Below, one piece after another: positions 46,441 through 58,477 of a stretch of 64,000 bases of DNA. This DNA comes from Karstenula rhodostoma CBS 690.94 (Eukaryota; Ascomycota; Dothideomycetes; Pleosporales; Didymosphaeriaceae). Numbering within the stretch: the stretch's first letter is position 1; each line of letters starts with the position of its first letter. The stretch lies in NCBI GenBank assembly GCA_010093485.1, contig MU001509.1, positions 1,207,267-1,271,266 of the forward strand, given 5' to 3'. The notes under the pieces were generated by a model. It saw only the letters and a program-made list of their open reading frames with translations, searched no databases and was not told where the DNA came from. The translations under genes were made by a program, and so were the position numbers.

Positions 46441-48533
46441 TCAGTGCTTCCTTGCATATAGCACCACCCATCCCATCAGCCTATATCCAAGTATGATGAC
46501 CAGCATGTATCCAACGTACTTGCCCGTGTTCTCAGTATTGAAAGCATACCGCTCCAACACCACCGTGCCCTCAATCATACACTGATCCTGTAGTTTGCTC
46601 GGGTACATGCACTGACACACGCCCCCAACAACATCGCACGCATAGTTCCTCTTCCCGAATTCATTCACCATCATTCCACGGAAAACATACGCTTGATAGT
46701 CGATATAGTGAAAAACATACCTCCAGAACACATTGAGCGTCTGCGGCTCGACCATAAACCCATTGACGCACATCCACAGGCCGTTCGCGAAAGCCGTTGC
46801 CGCAAGCGCGACCACGAAAATGGGGATCAGGCTGGATAGAAGCACGACGAGAGACTCGGCGGCGAGCAGGTCGAGGAACAGCCACATAACCCAGGTCCAG
46901 AAGGCGTCGGCGTCAGGACGGAAGTTGCCTAGCCAGTAAGCGATCACTGAGAAGAGCAGCGTGATTATGAACAGGTACGGGATGCCGATGAGGAAGTTGG
47001 CTAGCATGAAAGCCGTGGGGCCGTAGAGACCGTTCAGACGTTCTTTGGTGTACAAAGAGAGGTCCTCAAGGTAGGCGGGGATGTAGGCCACAGCCATAAA
47101 TGACATGAATGCTCCGCCAAAGAAGATGGCGTTGGTGAAGGCCGTGATGTTGTTTTGGGTTGGGGAAAGGCGCAACCAGACGGTGCCCATGAGGATGGCG
47201 AGACAGCCATACATGGCTATGCGAATGCCGTATGCAACGACATCGCGGTATGACTTGACGAAAGAGCGGTGCATAAGCGTGAGAGGGATCAGATAGGGGT
47301 TGGCTGAGAGGTGGGTGTGATTGAAAGTGGGGCCTGCACCAGATTGTTGATCATCATGAAGGCGAGCTTGGAGGGTTGTGGCTTGTTGAGAATTTTCCCA
47401 TGATAGATGGATACAGTTGAGTCTGTCAATTGCTTCTGTTTGGTTAAGAAAAAAATCGATGTTGACTAATTGGATGATGTACTCGGCGGGGTTGATGTAG
47501 GTAGGCATCTCGTAGCCGATGCTTGTAAAGTAGTCTTGGATGCCTGCGATCGGACCGTTGTATGCCGTCTTGCCGCGCGATAGTAGCAATAGTTGGTCGA
47601 ACAACTCGAACGTGGTGGTGGACGGCTGGTGAATGGAAGCGATGACAAGGATCTAAACGCTTGATTAGCCATGTTTAAGTTGATGATAACAGAGACTGAC
47701 ATTGTATTTCCTTGCGGTGGCGCGCACGAAGCTCATCACTTCGTAACTTGCAGCTGAATCAAGTCCGCTGGTTGGCTCATCCAAGAAGAGAATCTTCGGA
47801 CTGGTGATCAAATGACTGGCCAAACTCACCCTGCGTTTCTGGCCACCGGATATACCCCGCCGAATGGGTGTGCCAATCAGGGCGTTGGCCTGCTCGCGTA
47901 AACCAAACGACTCGAGCAGGGCGTTGATGCTTGTGATTCGTTCCGATTTCGATACGGATCTTTGATACCAATTAGCGTTGTTGCGTTGCTGCGCAGCATT
48001 AGTGCATTCGTACCTGGGGAGAGCTAGTCGGGCGGCAAAACTCAATGTCTCCTGGACGGTAAGCGACCCCACGAGTGCATCTTCCTGCTCGACAAAGCCA
48101 GACAGGTTGCGAAAATCCTTTGAATCCGATTGTGCGCCGTTGACGTAGGTTCGCCCTGACACCGCGGCGCCGATGGTTGCTTCACGATGAGCTAGGACGT
48201 TGAGAAGTGTTGTCTTTCCGGACCCACTGCCATCTTCAGCTGGCATGTATCGATGCGTCGATGGATGACTTACCTTGGGCCCATCAGAGCCAACATCTCG
48301 CCTGAAGAGTGGTGTAAGTATGTGAAGCATAATGGGTAAGTCCACGCACCAGCCTGAACGAGGCCACGAACATTTGACAGAATTCCCAAAGGCCGCTTTG
48401 TGTGGCGGTCTATTACTGTCACAGCGATGTCATTCCAGCTGAAACTGTGCACTGATTCATTGCTCAGACGAGTGTGGTCGGTGTGGGCATGTTTCTCAAC
48501 ATCGAGGACAGAAGAGTGGTGGGAGGCAGCCAT
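46441..48533 (-). CDS. ABCG-type half-size ABC transporter
   Basis: A plasma-membrane or vesicular exporter of the ABCG (White/WBC) type, 649 residues, which must dimerise. Exons are 48533-48350, 48301-48274, 48226-47701 and 47652-46441. The nucleotide-binding domain comes first: Walker A GPSGSGKTT is rebuilt across the 47-bp second intron, a Q loop is near GFVEQEDALVG, the signature is ISGGQKRRVSLA, Walker B ILFLDEPTSGLDS, and the H loop ASIHQPS follows intron 3. Six hydrophobic segments follow from about residue 380, with the cysteines of the last extracellular loop (ACDVVGGVCQCMYP). The second exon is 28 nt. An in-frame ATG also lies 15 nt upstream at 48548. Substrates could be sterols, lipids or drugs. 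Confidence 0.93.
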
Positions 48534-49112
48534 ATCGCAAGAGAACATTGCCAGGTGAAGCAAAAGCGTTTGTCGTGGAAGGTACGAGAACCACTTGCGA
48601 TTGTCGCAATATGATATCAGTTTGGGGGTGCATTCGCTTCGCCATGAGATGCTGCGTGGAATAGCACCAATCCATATTAGGCACAGCGCGGTGTGTTATA
48701 CGTGGGAAGGAAGATCAACGGCCGCCCTCGATTGGATGTAGAGCAGGGGCCAGAAAGCACTGCCGCATTTAGATCTTAGCGGAGAACGCCGACGAGCGCA
48801 GAAGCTGATGTTCGTTGACTCTTAGCGCAAGAAGGCCTCCAGCTCGCCGATACCGAAGGCGCTATGCAAACATCTTGATCCCCCGCGCAGCTCGGGGTTT
48901 CGAAGGTTGCCCCGGAACTTCTGCAAGGTGTGCTAAGTTCTGTACAGTACTCTGCTCCGTCGGTGAACACCAGTCGACTGCCAAGGATTTGGCGTATACC
49001 TGAACTGATGCAGAAATATGTTTTCAGATCGAACCTCGAATCTGGACGACGGGCTGAAATGTTTGGTAGAGGATGTGTTATCATGCACAGGGCGACGTCA
49101 CGAACCCTGAGC
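48534..49112. other. Intergenic spacer
   Basis: This holds the 5' region of the ABC transporter gene and the 3' end of the AlkB-like gene. Open frames have no recognisable domain. Confidence 0.5.
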
Positions 49113-50377
49113 TCAATCCCACATTTGGCGAACATTCACATTGATCCGCTTCCTTGCCATCCATCCTCTCCACGCCTCGAATTCGGTGTCATCCACAGTT
49201 TTTCCGGCCGGCCAACTCTCGAGATATGCTGGGCAAGTATCTGGTACAATCTGCGGAACGCCATGCCATGCGAAGCGGGACGCGCCACTCATGCAGACCG
49301 CACTACCAGATCGTAGCCGAATCGCGAGCACACGCTCCGCAGCCGGAGTTGTAGAAGTAGTACCGCTGGTTTCAGTTGTCGTTGCCAAAGACTCGACAGA
49401 CGTGCCAATCACGAAGATGGCATCGCATCCTAGGCTGATGCTAATCAGACCCGCGTCGCTACCCTCGGCAACGTCGCGATGGACGCTGAGGGTGTCTCCA
49501 GGTGAATATAGATTCACGATCGCTGCCTCTGCTTTGGTGTTGGTAAATATGTCTTCCAACAAGCCCTTCACATCGGAAGGAAACGCAGGTGGCGTAGCGT
49601 CGGGATATCGTTTTGCAGTCCAATCGTACTGACCACCGAGCGTTGTCCAACGCATCTTCTTGTTCAAGAGCTGAGATATGTTCAGGGGACGGTGGACGGA
49701 GGGGTCTTTGGGATGGGCGACGGCTGCGGGTGAGGTTGGAGGCAATGTGAAGAAGGAAGATGCGGATGGCGGATAGGAGAGATGATAGTGAGTGTGAATG
49801 TTGGTGAGATGAGAGGGCTGCGCGAGATCGCGATGCAGGAGACGGGAGAGTAGAGTGAGTTGGGTGTCAGGCGGTAGAAGAGAAGGTACGATGAGGAGAC
49901 CTGCCTGGTGTCAGGCCAGATGGTACATATGACATTTGGAGAGCTGGAGCAGCAGAAGATGGGCATGGAGCATGTCCTCGAGTCTGTTCTCGTTTGGAGC
50001 CCATATTGCCTCGTCCAACTCGGAGCACTCGGCCTCGGCTTCGGCAATGGAGAGACGCTCAAGATAGCCAGAGAGCTTGAGGCCAGTGTTCACCTACCAG
50101 GCATGTCATCGTGTTCGTAAACAGGTATCGGTGAGGTTTGCGTGGGAAGCGCTGAATGCGTGTGGTCACGGCCAAAGCGGCGGAAAGTAGCGGTCAGTCG
50201 CTGATGGTCCCACTCGTCAACCACGCGCAACTTGGCGTCAGGGTCTACATGAAGCTGGCGTTCTGGATCCACGATGGCAGTGTCCTTTTCCAAGTCGTCG
50301 CTCTTCATCCTCTGGTACTTTTTGTAGACGGCGCGAATCTGCTCGGGCGGGCGCTCATGCGGGTCGAGCGCAGACAT
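49113..50377 (-). CDS. AlkB-like Fe(II)/2-oxoglutarate dioxygenase (ALKBH1 type)
   Basis: A dioxygenase that oxidatively removes methyl groups from nucleic acids; ALKBH1 relatives act on tRNA, mitochondrial RNA or DNA. There are 355 residues from exons 50377-50098 and 49900-49113, with a 197-bp intron (donor GTAGGT, branch CTGAC). The N-terminal domain is typical of the ALKBH1 group (SALDPHERPPEQIRAVYKKY, PVYEHDDMPGLLIVPSLLPP, then NKKMRWTTLGGQYDWT). The iron triad is His and Asp in SPGDTLSVHRDVAEGSD plus His in GASRFAWHGVPQI. The 2-oxoglutarate-binding arginines sit in RINVNVRQM near the end. A Ser/Thr-rich insertion (SLATTTETSGTTSTTPAAE) lies between the strands. It is divergent from CDK1. 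Confidence 0.93.
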
Positions 50378-50947
50378 GTTGAGCACTCTGGCACAGTCTC
50401 TGCAGAGCGATGCTGGGACGAGAGAATCACAGCGCGGGGTGAAGGGAAAGGCAGGGAAAGGGGAACGTCGGTGATTGTGCGTGGTGGCGGGGCGATGAAT
50501 CAGACGCGGCGGGGCGGGTGCGCGCGCCCGACGCGTCTCTTTGTGTGATTTGCTTGGGACAAGGCGGGCGCTTGGCGAGCTGTGTTTACGATAACACAGC
50601 ACTTTTCGAAACCATCATCACCGCCCCGCCGAGGCCACACCCCAACTCCTCCAAGCCAACCCGTGGATACTGACAGCAGGTCACTTTTGTGCGTCTCTCT
50701 GGATCCCGACGCCACGACTGCAGCCGTTGCCTTGACGTCGCTCGCTTTCCATCTCCCATTGCCCATTTTCCACGACACGCGCCCTCTGCTCGCCAACGAA
50801 GCGTGCAATTGACCTCGACACCCCCGCAACAGCAACAGCAACAGCAACAGCAACTGCGATTGCGATTGCGACTGCGACTGCGACTGCGACTGCGACTGCG
50901 ACCCCGCCTGCCACCCAAGAGACACGCAAGCAGCGCCCCGGCCCAGC
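50378..50947. promoter_or_regulatory. Divergent promoter region between AlkB-like gene and CDK1, with microsatellites
   Basis: This 570-bp spacer drives both genes. Immediately upstream of the CDK1 start, at 50827-50902, lie consecutive hexanucleotide arrays: CAACAG units followed by TGCGAT/TGCGAC units. They probably fall in the CDK1 5' leader. Confidence 0.6.
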
Positions 50948-52028
50948 ATGGAGAACTACCAGAAGATGGAGAAGATCGGGGAGGGTGAGTGCTCCTGCGG
51001 CATTGCGTGCACCACACCGCCACAAGCCCGCACTAACATGCCATACCAGGCACGTACGGCGTCGTGTACAAGGCACGCGACCTGTCGACCAAGGACCAGC
51101 GCATCGTGGCGCTCAAGAAGATCCGTCTGGAGGCCGAGGACGAAGGCGTGCCGTCGACCGCCATCCGAGAGATATCCCTCTTGAAGGAGATGAACGACGC
51201 CAACATCGTCCGCCTGCTTAACATCGTGCACGCCGATGGCCACAAGCTGTACCTGGTCTTCGAGTACCTCGATGTCGATCTCAAAAAGTACATGGAAGCC
51301 CTGCCTGTCAGCGAGGGCGGCCGCGGCAAGTCGCTGCCCGATGGCTCTACGCTGAAAGTCACCATGGGCCCAGACGTCGTCAAGAAGTTCATGACCCAGC
51401 TGTGCCAGGGTATCCGCTACTGCCATGCTCACCGTGTGCTGCACCGCGACCTGAAGCCGCAGAACCTGCTGATCGACAAAGATGGCAACCTCAAGCTGGC
51501 AGATTTCGGTCTAGCACGCGCCTTTGGTGTTCCCCTTCGCACCTACACGCACGAGGTAGTGACGCTGTGGTATCGTGCGCCCGAGATCCTGCTCGGTGGC
51601 CGGCAGTACTCCACCGGCGTTGACATGTGGTCCGTTGGCTGCATCTTTGCCGAGATGTGCACGCGCAAGCCCCTGTTCCCTGGTGACTCGGAGATTGACG
51701 AGATCTTCAAGATCTTCCGGTATGCACACTGTCCTCCTCTCTTGTACGGCGTTCATTGACCTTTTGCAGCGTTCTTGGTACTCCCACCGAGGTCGACTGG
51801 CCCGGCGTCACCTCTTTCCCCGACTACAAGTCCTCGTTCCCCAAGTGGATAAAGCAGGACATCGCCACAACAGTCACGACTCTGGATGATTACGGCCTCG
51901 ACCTGCTAGACGCGCTGCTTGTCTACGACCCCGCCGGCCGAATCTCAGCAAAACAAGCAGTCATCCATCCCTACTTCACGGGTGCCGGGAGCGGAAACGG
52001 CTACGGGAACGGGAACGGCTACCACTAG
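50948..52028 (+). CDS. Cyclin-dependent kinase 1 (Cdc2/Cdc28/NimX)
   Basis: The main cell-cycle kinase, acting with B-type cyclins. Exons are 50948-50984, 51050-51719 and 51770-52028 (321 residues). The start [20 protein letters not shown] is typical. The cyclin-binding helix is the canonical [37 protein letters not shown] (with the activating Thr) and the signature [14 protein letters not shown] follow. A small kinase insert near 95-110 ([13 protein letters not shown]) is common in filamentous ascomycetes. The C-terminus ends in a Gly/Asn/Tyr-rich tail ([11 protein letters not shown]). Inhibitory Thr and Tyr sites are present in GEGTYG. Introns are 65 and 50 bp with canonical ends. Confidence 0.97.
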
Positions 52029-52642
52029 GTGCAGTAGTCCTTGATGGTTTTCACGATCTTACGAGTTTGGCAGCATAGGGAGGTGGGGCATATTCAAGTC
52101 GTGTGTTTGGTCCGACGTTGTTTTCGTCGTGCTGGCCAGGAGACATGACACTGAGCAAGCAAGCAAGCAGTGTACGGCGTTCGTGGTTCACGTCATATTT
52201 CCGTTTGGGGTTTGAGACATGCAGGCTACGTTTTGACTAGACAATGATGCTCGCGGATGCGGTCTGTGCATAATACGAAGTTTTGATACCTTCTGCTTCG
52301 AACCCGCGGTGGCATGCTACTTCGGCCCTAACAACAACGGCAGGTGTCCCGGCAACCGAGAAGCCAACCTTGACAGCGTTTGATCAGAGTTAGTGGGTTT
52401 GGGAGTGGTTACGATTAGAGAGAGAGGGCCTCTCTTTTGACCTCCCTTTCTTGTCATGTTTTCACCACTTGATTCTGAGGCGCTGGTTGGTCAAAGTGGC
52501 CGTGGTGGATGATAGCGCCCCCAAACTAGCTCTCGCTGCGACTGCCCCGCCTCAGCCCTACAACGCGAGGGGCACGCGCTTCGGACCCTGCGCATGTCCG
52601 CATGTCCGCAACCTCCCCGAAGCCACCAGCCCGCTCATTTCG
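52029..52642. other. Intergenic spacer between CDK1 and the GH18-UBA gene
   Basis: Tandem + strand genes. A short GA-rich hairpin-like sequence (GAGAGGGCCTCTC) lies near 52424-52437; its significance is unknown. An open frame from 52451 runs into the next gene but lacks an ATG before 52643. Confidence 0.5.
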
Positions 52643-53944
52643 ATGCCGCCCGTTCATCCAAAACTTCTGCCGACGTCGCAAGGCCCACGCCTTATTGTAT
52701 ACCACCAGACATTCCACGACTCGGCTGGCAACTACCATTCGCTGCTGCCCCTCCTCACCAACAACACTGGCATCACCCACATCATCATCGCTGCGATCCA
52801 CTTGAACCAAGGGCCGGGAAACATCACTCTGAATGACCACAAGCCAGATGACAAACGCTTTGATCAGCTTTGGGGCGAGGTAAAATGGCTCCAGGGAAGC
52901 GGGGTGAAGGTGTTAGGCATGCTTGGGGGTGCGGCGCAAGGGAGCTACGAGCGTCTGGGAGGCAGTGAGGACAATGTACGCCCACCACTTCTATGTGATG
53001 AAGCACTGTGCCAATCCTGAGGCTGACACTCGTAGTTCGAAGCCTACTACAAACCCTTCCAGGCCACCATATCCGCCCACCAGCTCGACGGTATCGATCT
53101 TGACGTCGAAGAAAAGGTAGAGATCCAGACCATAACCCGCCTCATCGCCCGTCTCCGCGCCGACTTTGGCCCCGACTTCCTTATCACAATGGCTCCCGTA
53201 GCCACCGCGCTCATCCCGGATCCTAATATCCCTGCACATCTCCGCCCGCCACGACCTTTACTCGCCAGCGGCCCGACGCCGAACCCGCTGCATCCTACGT
53301 TGCCGCATCTCAGCGGCTTCAGCTACCCGGAGCTCGAATGCAGCGTCTACGGGAAGGAGATCGCATGGTACAACACACAGTTCTACTGCGGATGGGGCGA
53401 CGCGGGGTCGACGCAGTGGTACGACGCCATCATCTCGGCCGGCTGGACAGCGTCCAAGATCGTTCTCGGCGTGGTCACAAACCCTGGAAATGGCGCGGGG
53501 CATGTCCCTGTGAGCAAGCTCCGCGGCGTATGCGCGCGTCTGCGTCAAAAGTACAAGGACGTGGGAGGTGGGTTTGGTGGTGTCATGGGCTGGGAGTACT
53601 TCAACAGCGGAGATCATGAAGAGGATATGGTGCACGTCACATCTCTGGATCTCAACAACGAGACGGTGCAGGCGGGCTGGGTGGCTGCGCTGGGGAGAAT
53701 CCTGAGGGTCGAAGACGCGCCGCGGGTGCAGACGCAGAATCCGCTTCTGGGCGTCACGCCGGAGCAGATTCGACAAATGGTGACGAAGCTGCCAGAGGCG
53801 CCGGCGCCGTGGCCTGCAGAGACAGTTGAAAAACTCGTGGTGCTGGGTTTCTCGAACCAAGAGGCTGTCGCTGCGCTGAATGCGACTGAGGGAAACGTCG
53901 AGCTTGCGGCGGGTTTCCTGTTTGAGCAGTATCCGCAAAACTAG
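52643..53944 (+). CDS. GH18 (class III chitinase-like) protein with C-terminal UBA domain
   Basis: Exons 52643-52975 and 53036-53944 encode 413 residues. The first 340 residues form a glycoside hydrolase family 18 barrel: RLIVYHQTF, THIIIAAIHLN, KVLGMLGGAAQ, the catalytic motif LDGIDLDVEE with the expected acid Glu, DFLITMAPVATAL, WYNTQFYCGWGDA and GGVMGWEYFN. Residues about 370-410 (ETVEKLVVLGFSNQEAVAAL, then NATEGNVELAAGFLFEQ) match the ubiquitin-associated domain, with its MGF-loop equivalent LGF and the ATEGNVELA helix. No signal peptide is seen, so the enzyme should be cytosolic, unlike wall chitinases. Inference: it may act on N-glycans of ubiquitinated or misfolded glycoproteins. Chitin turnover is the alternative. 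The ATG at 52643 follows a non-ATG open extension. Confidence 0.88.
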
Positions 53945-54995
53945 TCTTTGCATCAACAGTGCAGTCTGCACCGGGTCGATATCCAAGTCTTCACATGTGT
54001 ATCTGATGTCTTCCACGTGTGTGTTGACACATGCTCATGCGCGTACGTGGGGAAATGTCTTTACAAGTGCGCGTAAGACCTACAGTTCCACTTCACCACT
54101 GCCAAACCTAGCGCAACCGTCTTCCTCGCATCTACCCCCCGATCCGATCTCAGTGAAACCACTACCCACGTCGTCCGTTCTGCCCCGTGGAAGCCCATGT
54201 TATCCCGACACTTATCGCACACATGGGGCCCGCATGCGAAGCAGGGCCTGGACGGTGAGCACGTATGCATGTGAGAGTATGCGATGTGTCATGGCTGTGC
54301 TGGCTTACCCCAGCGTAGGGATACGGCAGCTGACGCACAATTTATACGCAGGGTCCAAAGTACGAACAAGCTATGTGTGTGTGCGCCACGTTGTTCGTAT
54401 GAACCTGTGCATACTGCGTGAATATTGTACTTCGTACATAGATGCCGAGAGACTGTTCCTCCTCTCGGACCGTCCCATTGATTGCTCACAAGCACAGCAA
54501 GCCACCACCTTGGCCGTGACCGGTTTTCAAGAGGCCGTCATGCATGACCTCACACACAAAGCAAGTCCACAAGCCTCGTCTCCTGGTGTGATTTTGTGGC
54601 GCACATGTGCGCATCCAGCCTACACTAAATTTCTACCCGGCTCCACAAAAGATAACGCCATGCGGGCGAAGAACGCGCGAAGAACACCTTATGGGTATCC
54701 CGACGATTGCGCTAAGCCCAATAAAAGTGAAAGGAACAGGAGTAAAGAAAACATCAGCTTGTTGCGGCCTGGAGCCATGCGCAATGCAGACGTAATGCGA
54801 TGGAGCCGTGGACACGAAGGGAGACAGCCACCTATGCCATGCCGGAACCGCGTGCGGACACATGCCAAACTTCAATGCAATCTTTCATCCAGCGTGCCGA
54901 TGGATCTCGACGTGCAATCGTAATCTATAACGGTCGTAATGCAGATAGTAACGCCGTGAAGGGAAGACAGGTAGTGAATGATAGTGAAAACAAGC
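53945..54995. other. Convergent intergenic region, no gene recognised
   Basis: This 1.05-kb stretch lies between the 3' ends of the GH18-UBA and arrestin genes. A long open frame crossing it on the + strand has no domain and overlaps the GH18 gene end. Confidence 0.5.
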
Positions 54996-57192
54996 TCATC
55001 CGACGTGACGCAGCGCCCGCCGGAAACCCGCCATCGCGTCGATAGTCTCGCGGAGGCTGTTCGTCGAAGACCGCTCGCGCAGCTTTGGTCGTGGAACGGT
55101 CAGGTGCCGAGGCGACTGAGAAGGGGACCGTGATCGCGAGGAGCTACCGCTCCCGTTCGTCCGCCGTGCAGATAGATGCGACGGAGCATGCGAGTGCGGC
55201 GATAATGCCGAGGAAGTTGATGAATTGGATGTTGTGGGGGTGGGAATATTGACGTGGCTATATGCAAAAGGGTATTAAGTAGGTAATCGCTTGACGAAAC
55301 AGATAATCGTGCTAAACATAAACATGGAACGGGCTACGTGCCCATGCGAGAGTGGGGAACATAAAGCATTTAAGCGCTCGGAATGCAGATGTCGATGTAA
55401 AGGAACATGGATGAAGAGAGGCGGAACGGGAATTTACCTTCCGTCACCACTGTGCCTCGGAGATTCTCTCCGACTGTTCATTACTGTGTTCCTCTCCGTC
55501 TCTTCTCGCAGTGTATCAAGACTGCGAGCCGGACTAGGAGTTGTGCCTCTGCTCGTGGGAGTCCTGCTAGGACTGGACGGTCTGGAGGTAGCGATTTCGT
55601 AGGTGGGCAGGTCCTCGGAGATCGGAGTTCGAGCAGGCGTTCGCACAGCCGTATTGTAGGAGGGCGTGCGCGTTAGAGCTTCCATGTCATAGTCATGGTT
55701 GTCAAAGTAGCCACTGGGTGGCGTATGATTAACGCCATCTGGCCGCGAAAGGGGGGTGTTACCCCCGGAAGAATGATGCCGAGTAGGTATAAATCGGGAA
55801 TGGCTGCCTTGCGAATTCAAATTGAGGTTTTGAAGGCGATGCTGCAAAGCCGCTGCAGAAGCGCCACCACCAGCAATCGCGTTCAGCGATGCTAAATCTT
55901 CCGCCGAACCAGATCTGCTTTGAGCATAGAAAGGTGTGTTGGCACCGCTGCTTCCATAACTTGCGTGGGCACCAGGAGTCATGAATCCACTGGGATCGAT
56001 GTCGTTGTAAAGCGAATCGAGCTGATGCAGACCGTATGTTGGCGGGGCATTCTGGTTGACTTCGTCCTGCACAGCTTGTTGTGACAGAATTTGCGGGTCG
56101 ACCAGGACGGATTGATCTTCACCCGGTGGCAGGTTTGGTGAGATAAACAAGTGTACGTGGTTCTTCACCAGCAACTGACTTGTATGACCTTCCGGGTTGT
56201 GTAGATTGACGTACAGGCGCAACTTGTGGGATATCCGAATATTCTCGGTGTCTACAGACTGCCTGCAGTGCTTCAGGGACCTGGGGAGATCCAACGTCAT
56301 AGAAAAGCGGTGGCATTCGTCAAACAGCTGGTCGGTGTCCTCAACCCCATCGGGGACTAGGTTTTTGGAGTTTTCCGGCATGGTTCCCTCGGTGCACGCG
56401 ACCTGGACTTCGGTAGTGTGGGATATTCTGCGCCCAGCGTAATCGCAGAAGAGATGCCTCGACTCTAACAGCTCCATCTTTATATTTGCGATTTCGACAC
56501 CCTTGCGAAGCGGAATCAGGACGTAATCGGCAGTTATCGAGGTGCCAACAATGTAGTTCTTCTGGGGCACTGTGATCTTGTATGCGATCTTGGAGGCCCA
56601 TATGTCCTCGTTGATCTGTTCCATGGGCACGCTCTCCATAAGATCGCGACCCAGCGTCCGTATAACACGAATGTGCGAGGATGCAGTCAGCGGCTTGCTC
56701 ATGTAGCCACGGTCCACGGTTGCCTTCAGGTTGTACACGACCCAGTTTGTGGACAGCCCCTCGATGCTCTCGTCAAGCGTGGAGGGCATTTTGAACTTGA
56801 ACTCCCACTCATGCACGCCAGCATTGATCTTGTGGGCCTTGTTCTTGGAGCCGTCTACGGGGAAGAGACTGAGGTTCTCGATGAGAAAATGCTGCTTCTG
56901 GGATATAGGCTGTGGGGTGACGGTGTTGGTTGTGTGCCAGGCCACTTTGCGCGTGCCCTGCAGCGTCATGCGAACGCTCTTGACGGACATGGATTCTGGG
57001 TTGCTGAGTATGAGCTTTCCCGTGAGCTCGGTGTTCTGGTCTTCCGACGGCTCTCCATAGAAGACAACGAATGGCGAGCTCGGGCTGTGTGCGTCAGACA
57101 AGGGCAAAATGGCGGGCGGTGACGCAGACTTACTGGATCTCGAGGACAGGCCCAGCATTCCTGCCAAAAACACCGCCGCCGGCGCGAGGCAT
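54996..57192 (-). CDS. creD: Alpha-arrestin, CreD-like ubiquitin-ligase adaptor
   Basis: CreD-type arrestins bind Rsp5/HulA-type HECT ubiquitin ligases and direct permease ubiquitination; A. nidulans creD mutations affect carbon catabolite repression. Exons are 57192-57134, 57084-55438 and 55257-54996 (655 residues). Removing the 49-bp first intron gives MPRAGGGVFGRNAGPVLEIH followed by PSSPFVVFYGEPSEDQNTEL. The N-arrestin fold follows with GKLILSNPESMSVKSVRMTL and HEWEFKFKMP, then the C-arrestin fold (IVGTSITADYVLIPL, VKNHVHLFISPNLPPG). A ligase-binding PPxY motif is present as NAPPTYGL, with a weaker LPTYE later. The tail is Ser/Pro-rich. The last exon, after a 180-bp intron, encodes SHVNIPTPTTSNSS to the end. 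A CAACAG array lies in the 5' leader near 57318-57345. Confidence 0.88.
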
Positions 57193-58477
57193 GGTGTGAA
57201 GCAAAGAGGAAGAGAAATCAACAAGAGCACAAGATCATCGGAGGGCTGCACGGGCAGACGGACGTGTACTTGACGGTCCGGGAAACGAATGGCTGAGCCA
57301 GCGCTGGGGGCTGGATGCAACAGCAACAGCAACAGCAACAGCGACAGCGACCAGGGAGCGCGGCGTGGGGGGAAGCGGAAGCGGAAGCGTACGAGCAATG
57401 GTATGTGGGTGAGCGTGGCTGAGGGTGGGATGACGGGACAGTGACTGCTCAGCTGGGGCCGGGCACGGGAGAGTTATAACGGACTGCTCTCAGTCAAGCG
57501 AGAGTCTAGGGAAAGAACATGTCATGCCACTACTACCCAGGGAATGTTAGCGCTCGCCGCTGGGCCTGGTTTTGCGTCGACTGAGGGAGCGGCAGGCGAA
57601 GGCGCAACAAAGCAAGAGATCCGAGCATCGCTCCCGCCGCGAACGGCGCAAGTGGTCCTGGTCCTGGTCCTGGTCCTGGTCCTGGCGTGAGCGAGTGCGA
57701 GTGCACACTGGCACACTGGCGCCGCACCTGAGAGGCAGACCCACGCGGGCACTAGGCCGCGGATCGCTCATCTCATCTCAAGGCGAAGCAGCGCTGCGCT
57801 GCGCCATCAGGCGGCGGCAAGGGCGAGGACCACACGACGTTCCGTCCTTCCCTTATCGATAGCGACGCCTGCGAGGCTGCGACGTGCTACGGCGACGACA
57901 CGACCGTGGGCACGAGAGGCTCGGGCCGACGACGGCAGAAAAGCCTGCACCGCGCCACGGCAGACAGACGAGACGAGACGTTCCCGCGCCATTTCCGGCA
58001 TGCCCAGTGCCTATGTACATGCTAGGTACCTTCTACCGTGGGGTGCGTGTGTGTGTGTGTGTGTGTGCCCGCCGCGACACGCGCTGCCTCTCCCTTCCCC
58101 TGTCGCGCGTTAGGGCTCTGCACAAACAGCCTTCTAGAAGCCAGCAAACGTCCGACAGGCCCAACACACGCATGCGCGCCCATCATGCACGGCGCCATAG
58201 GGCTGAGTCACCGCAACAGTGTGCGCAAAACATGGCCTTGTGCATGTGAGTCGGATAATGCCGGGAGGGCCCATCTGCATTTCGAACACCAGGGTGCCAG
58301 TGCGCAACCCACCCGGTCGACCCTCTATTAACAGCCCCTGTCGCCAGCCGCCTCAGATCATCCACTTTTCTCGGCCTTTGCCATGCAATCGCAAGCTAGC
58401 CGCGCGTGCTCACGCACCGGTACTCACGCCTCTGACGCGCCCAATTCCACGGCCGCTGCACCGCCTGTCGCCGTGTC
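57193..58477. other. Intergenic between creD and creC genes, with simple repeats
   Basis: Both flanking genes are on the minus strand, so this holds the creD promoter and creC 3' region. It carries a TGGTCC hexamer array at 57652-57684 and a GT dinucleotide array at about 58045-58067. No gene is recognised. Confidence 0.55.

Noticed and set aside
38049..48533. Secondary-metabolite gene cluster
   Set aside because: Transporters are present but no polyketide synthase, NRPS, terpene cyclase or P450 was found.
52451..52642. N-terminal extension of the GH18-UBA protein
   Set aside because: The open frame upstream of 52643 has no ATG and no signal-peptide-like sequence in a credible position.
53880..54923. 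347-codon + strand open frame
   Set aside because: It overlaps the end of the GH18-UBA gene in another frame, shows no domain and has unstructured composition.
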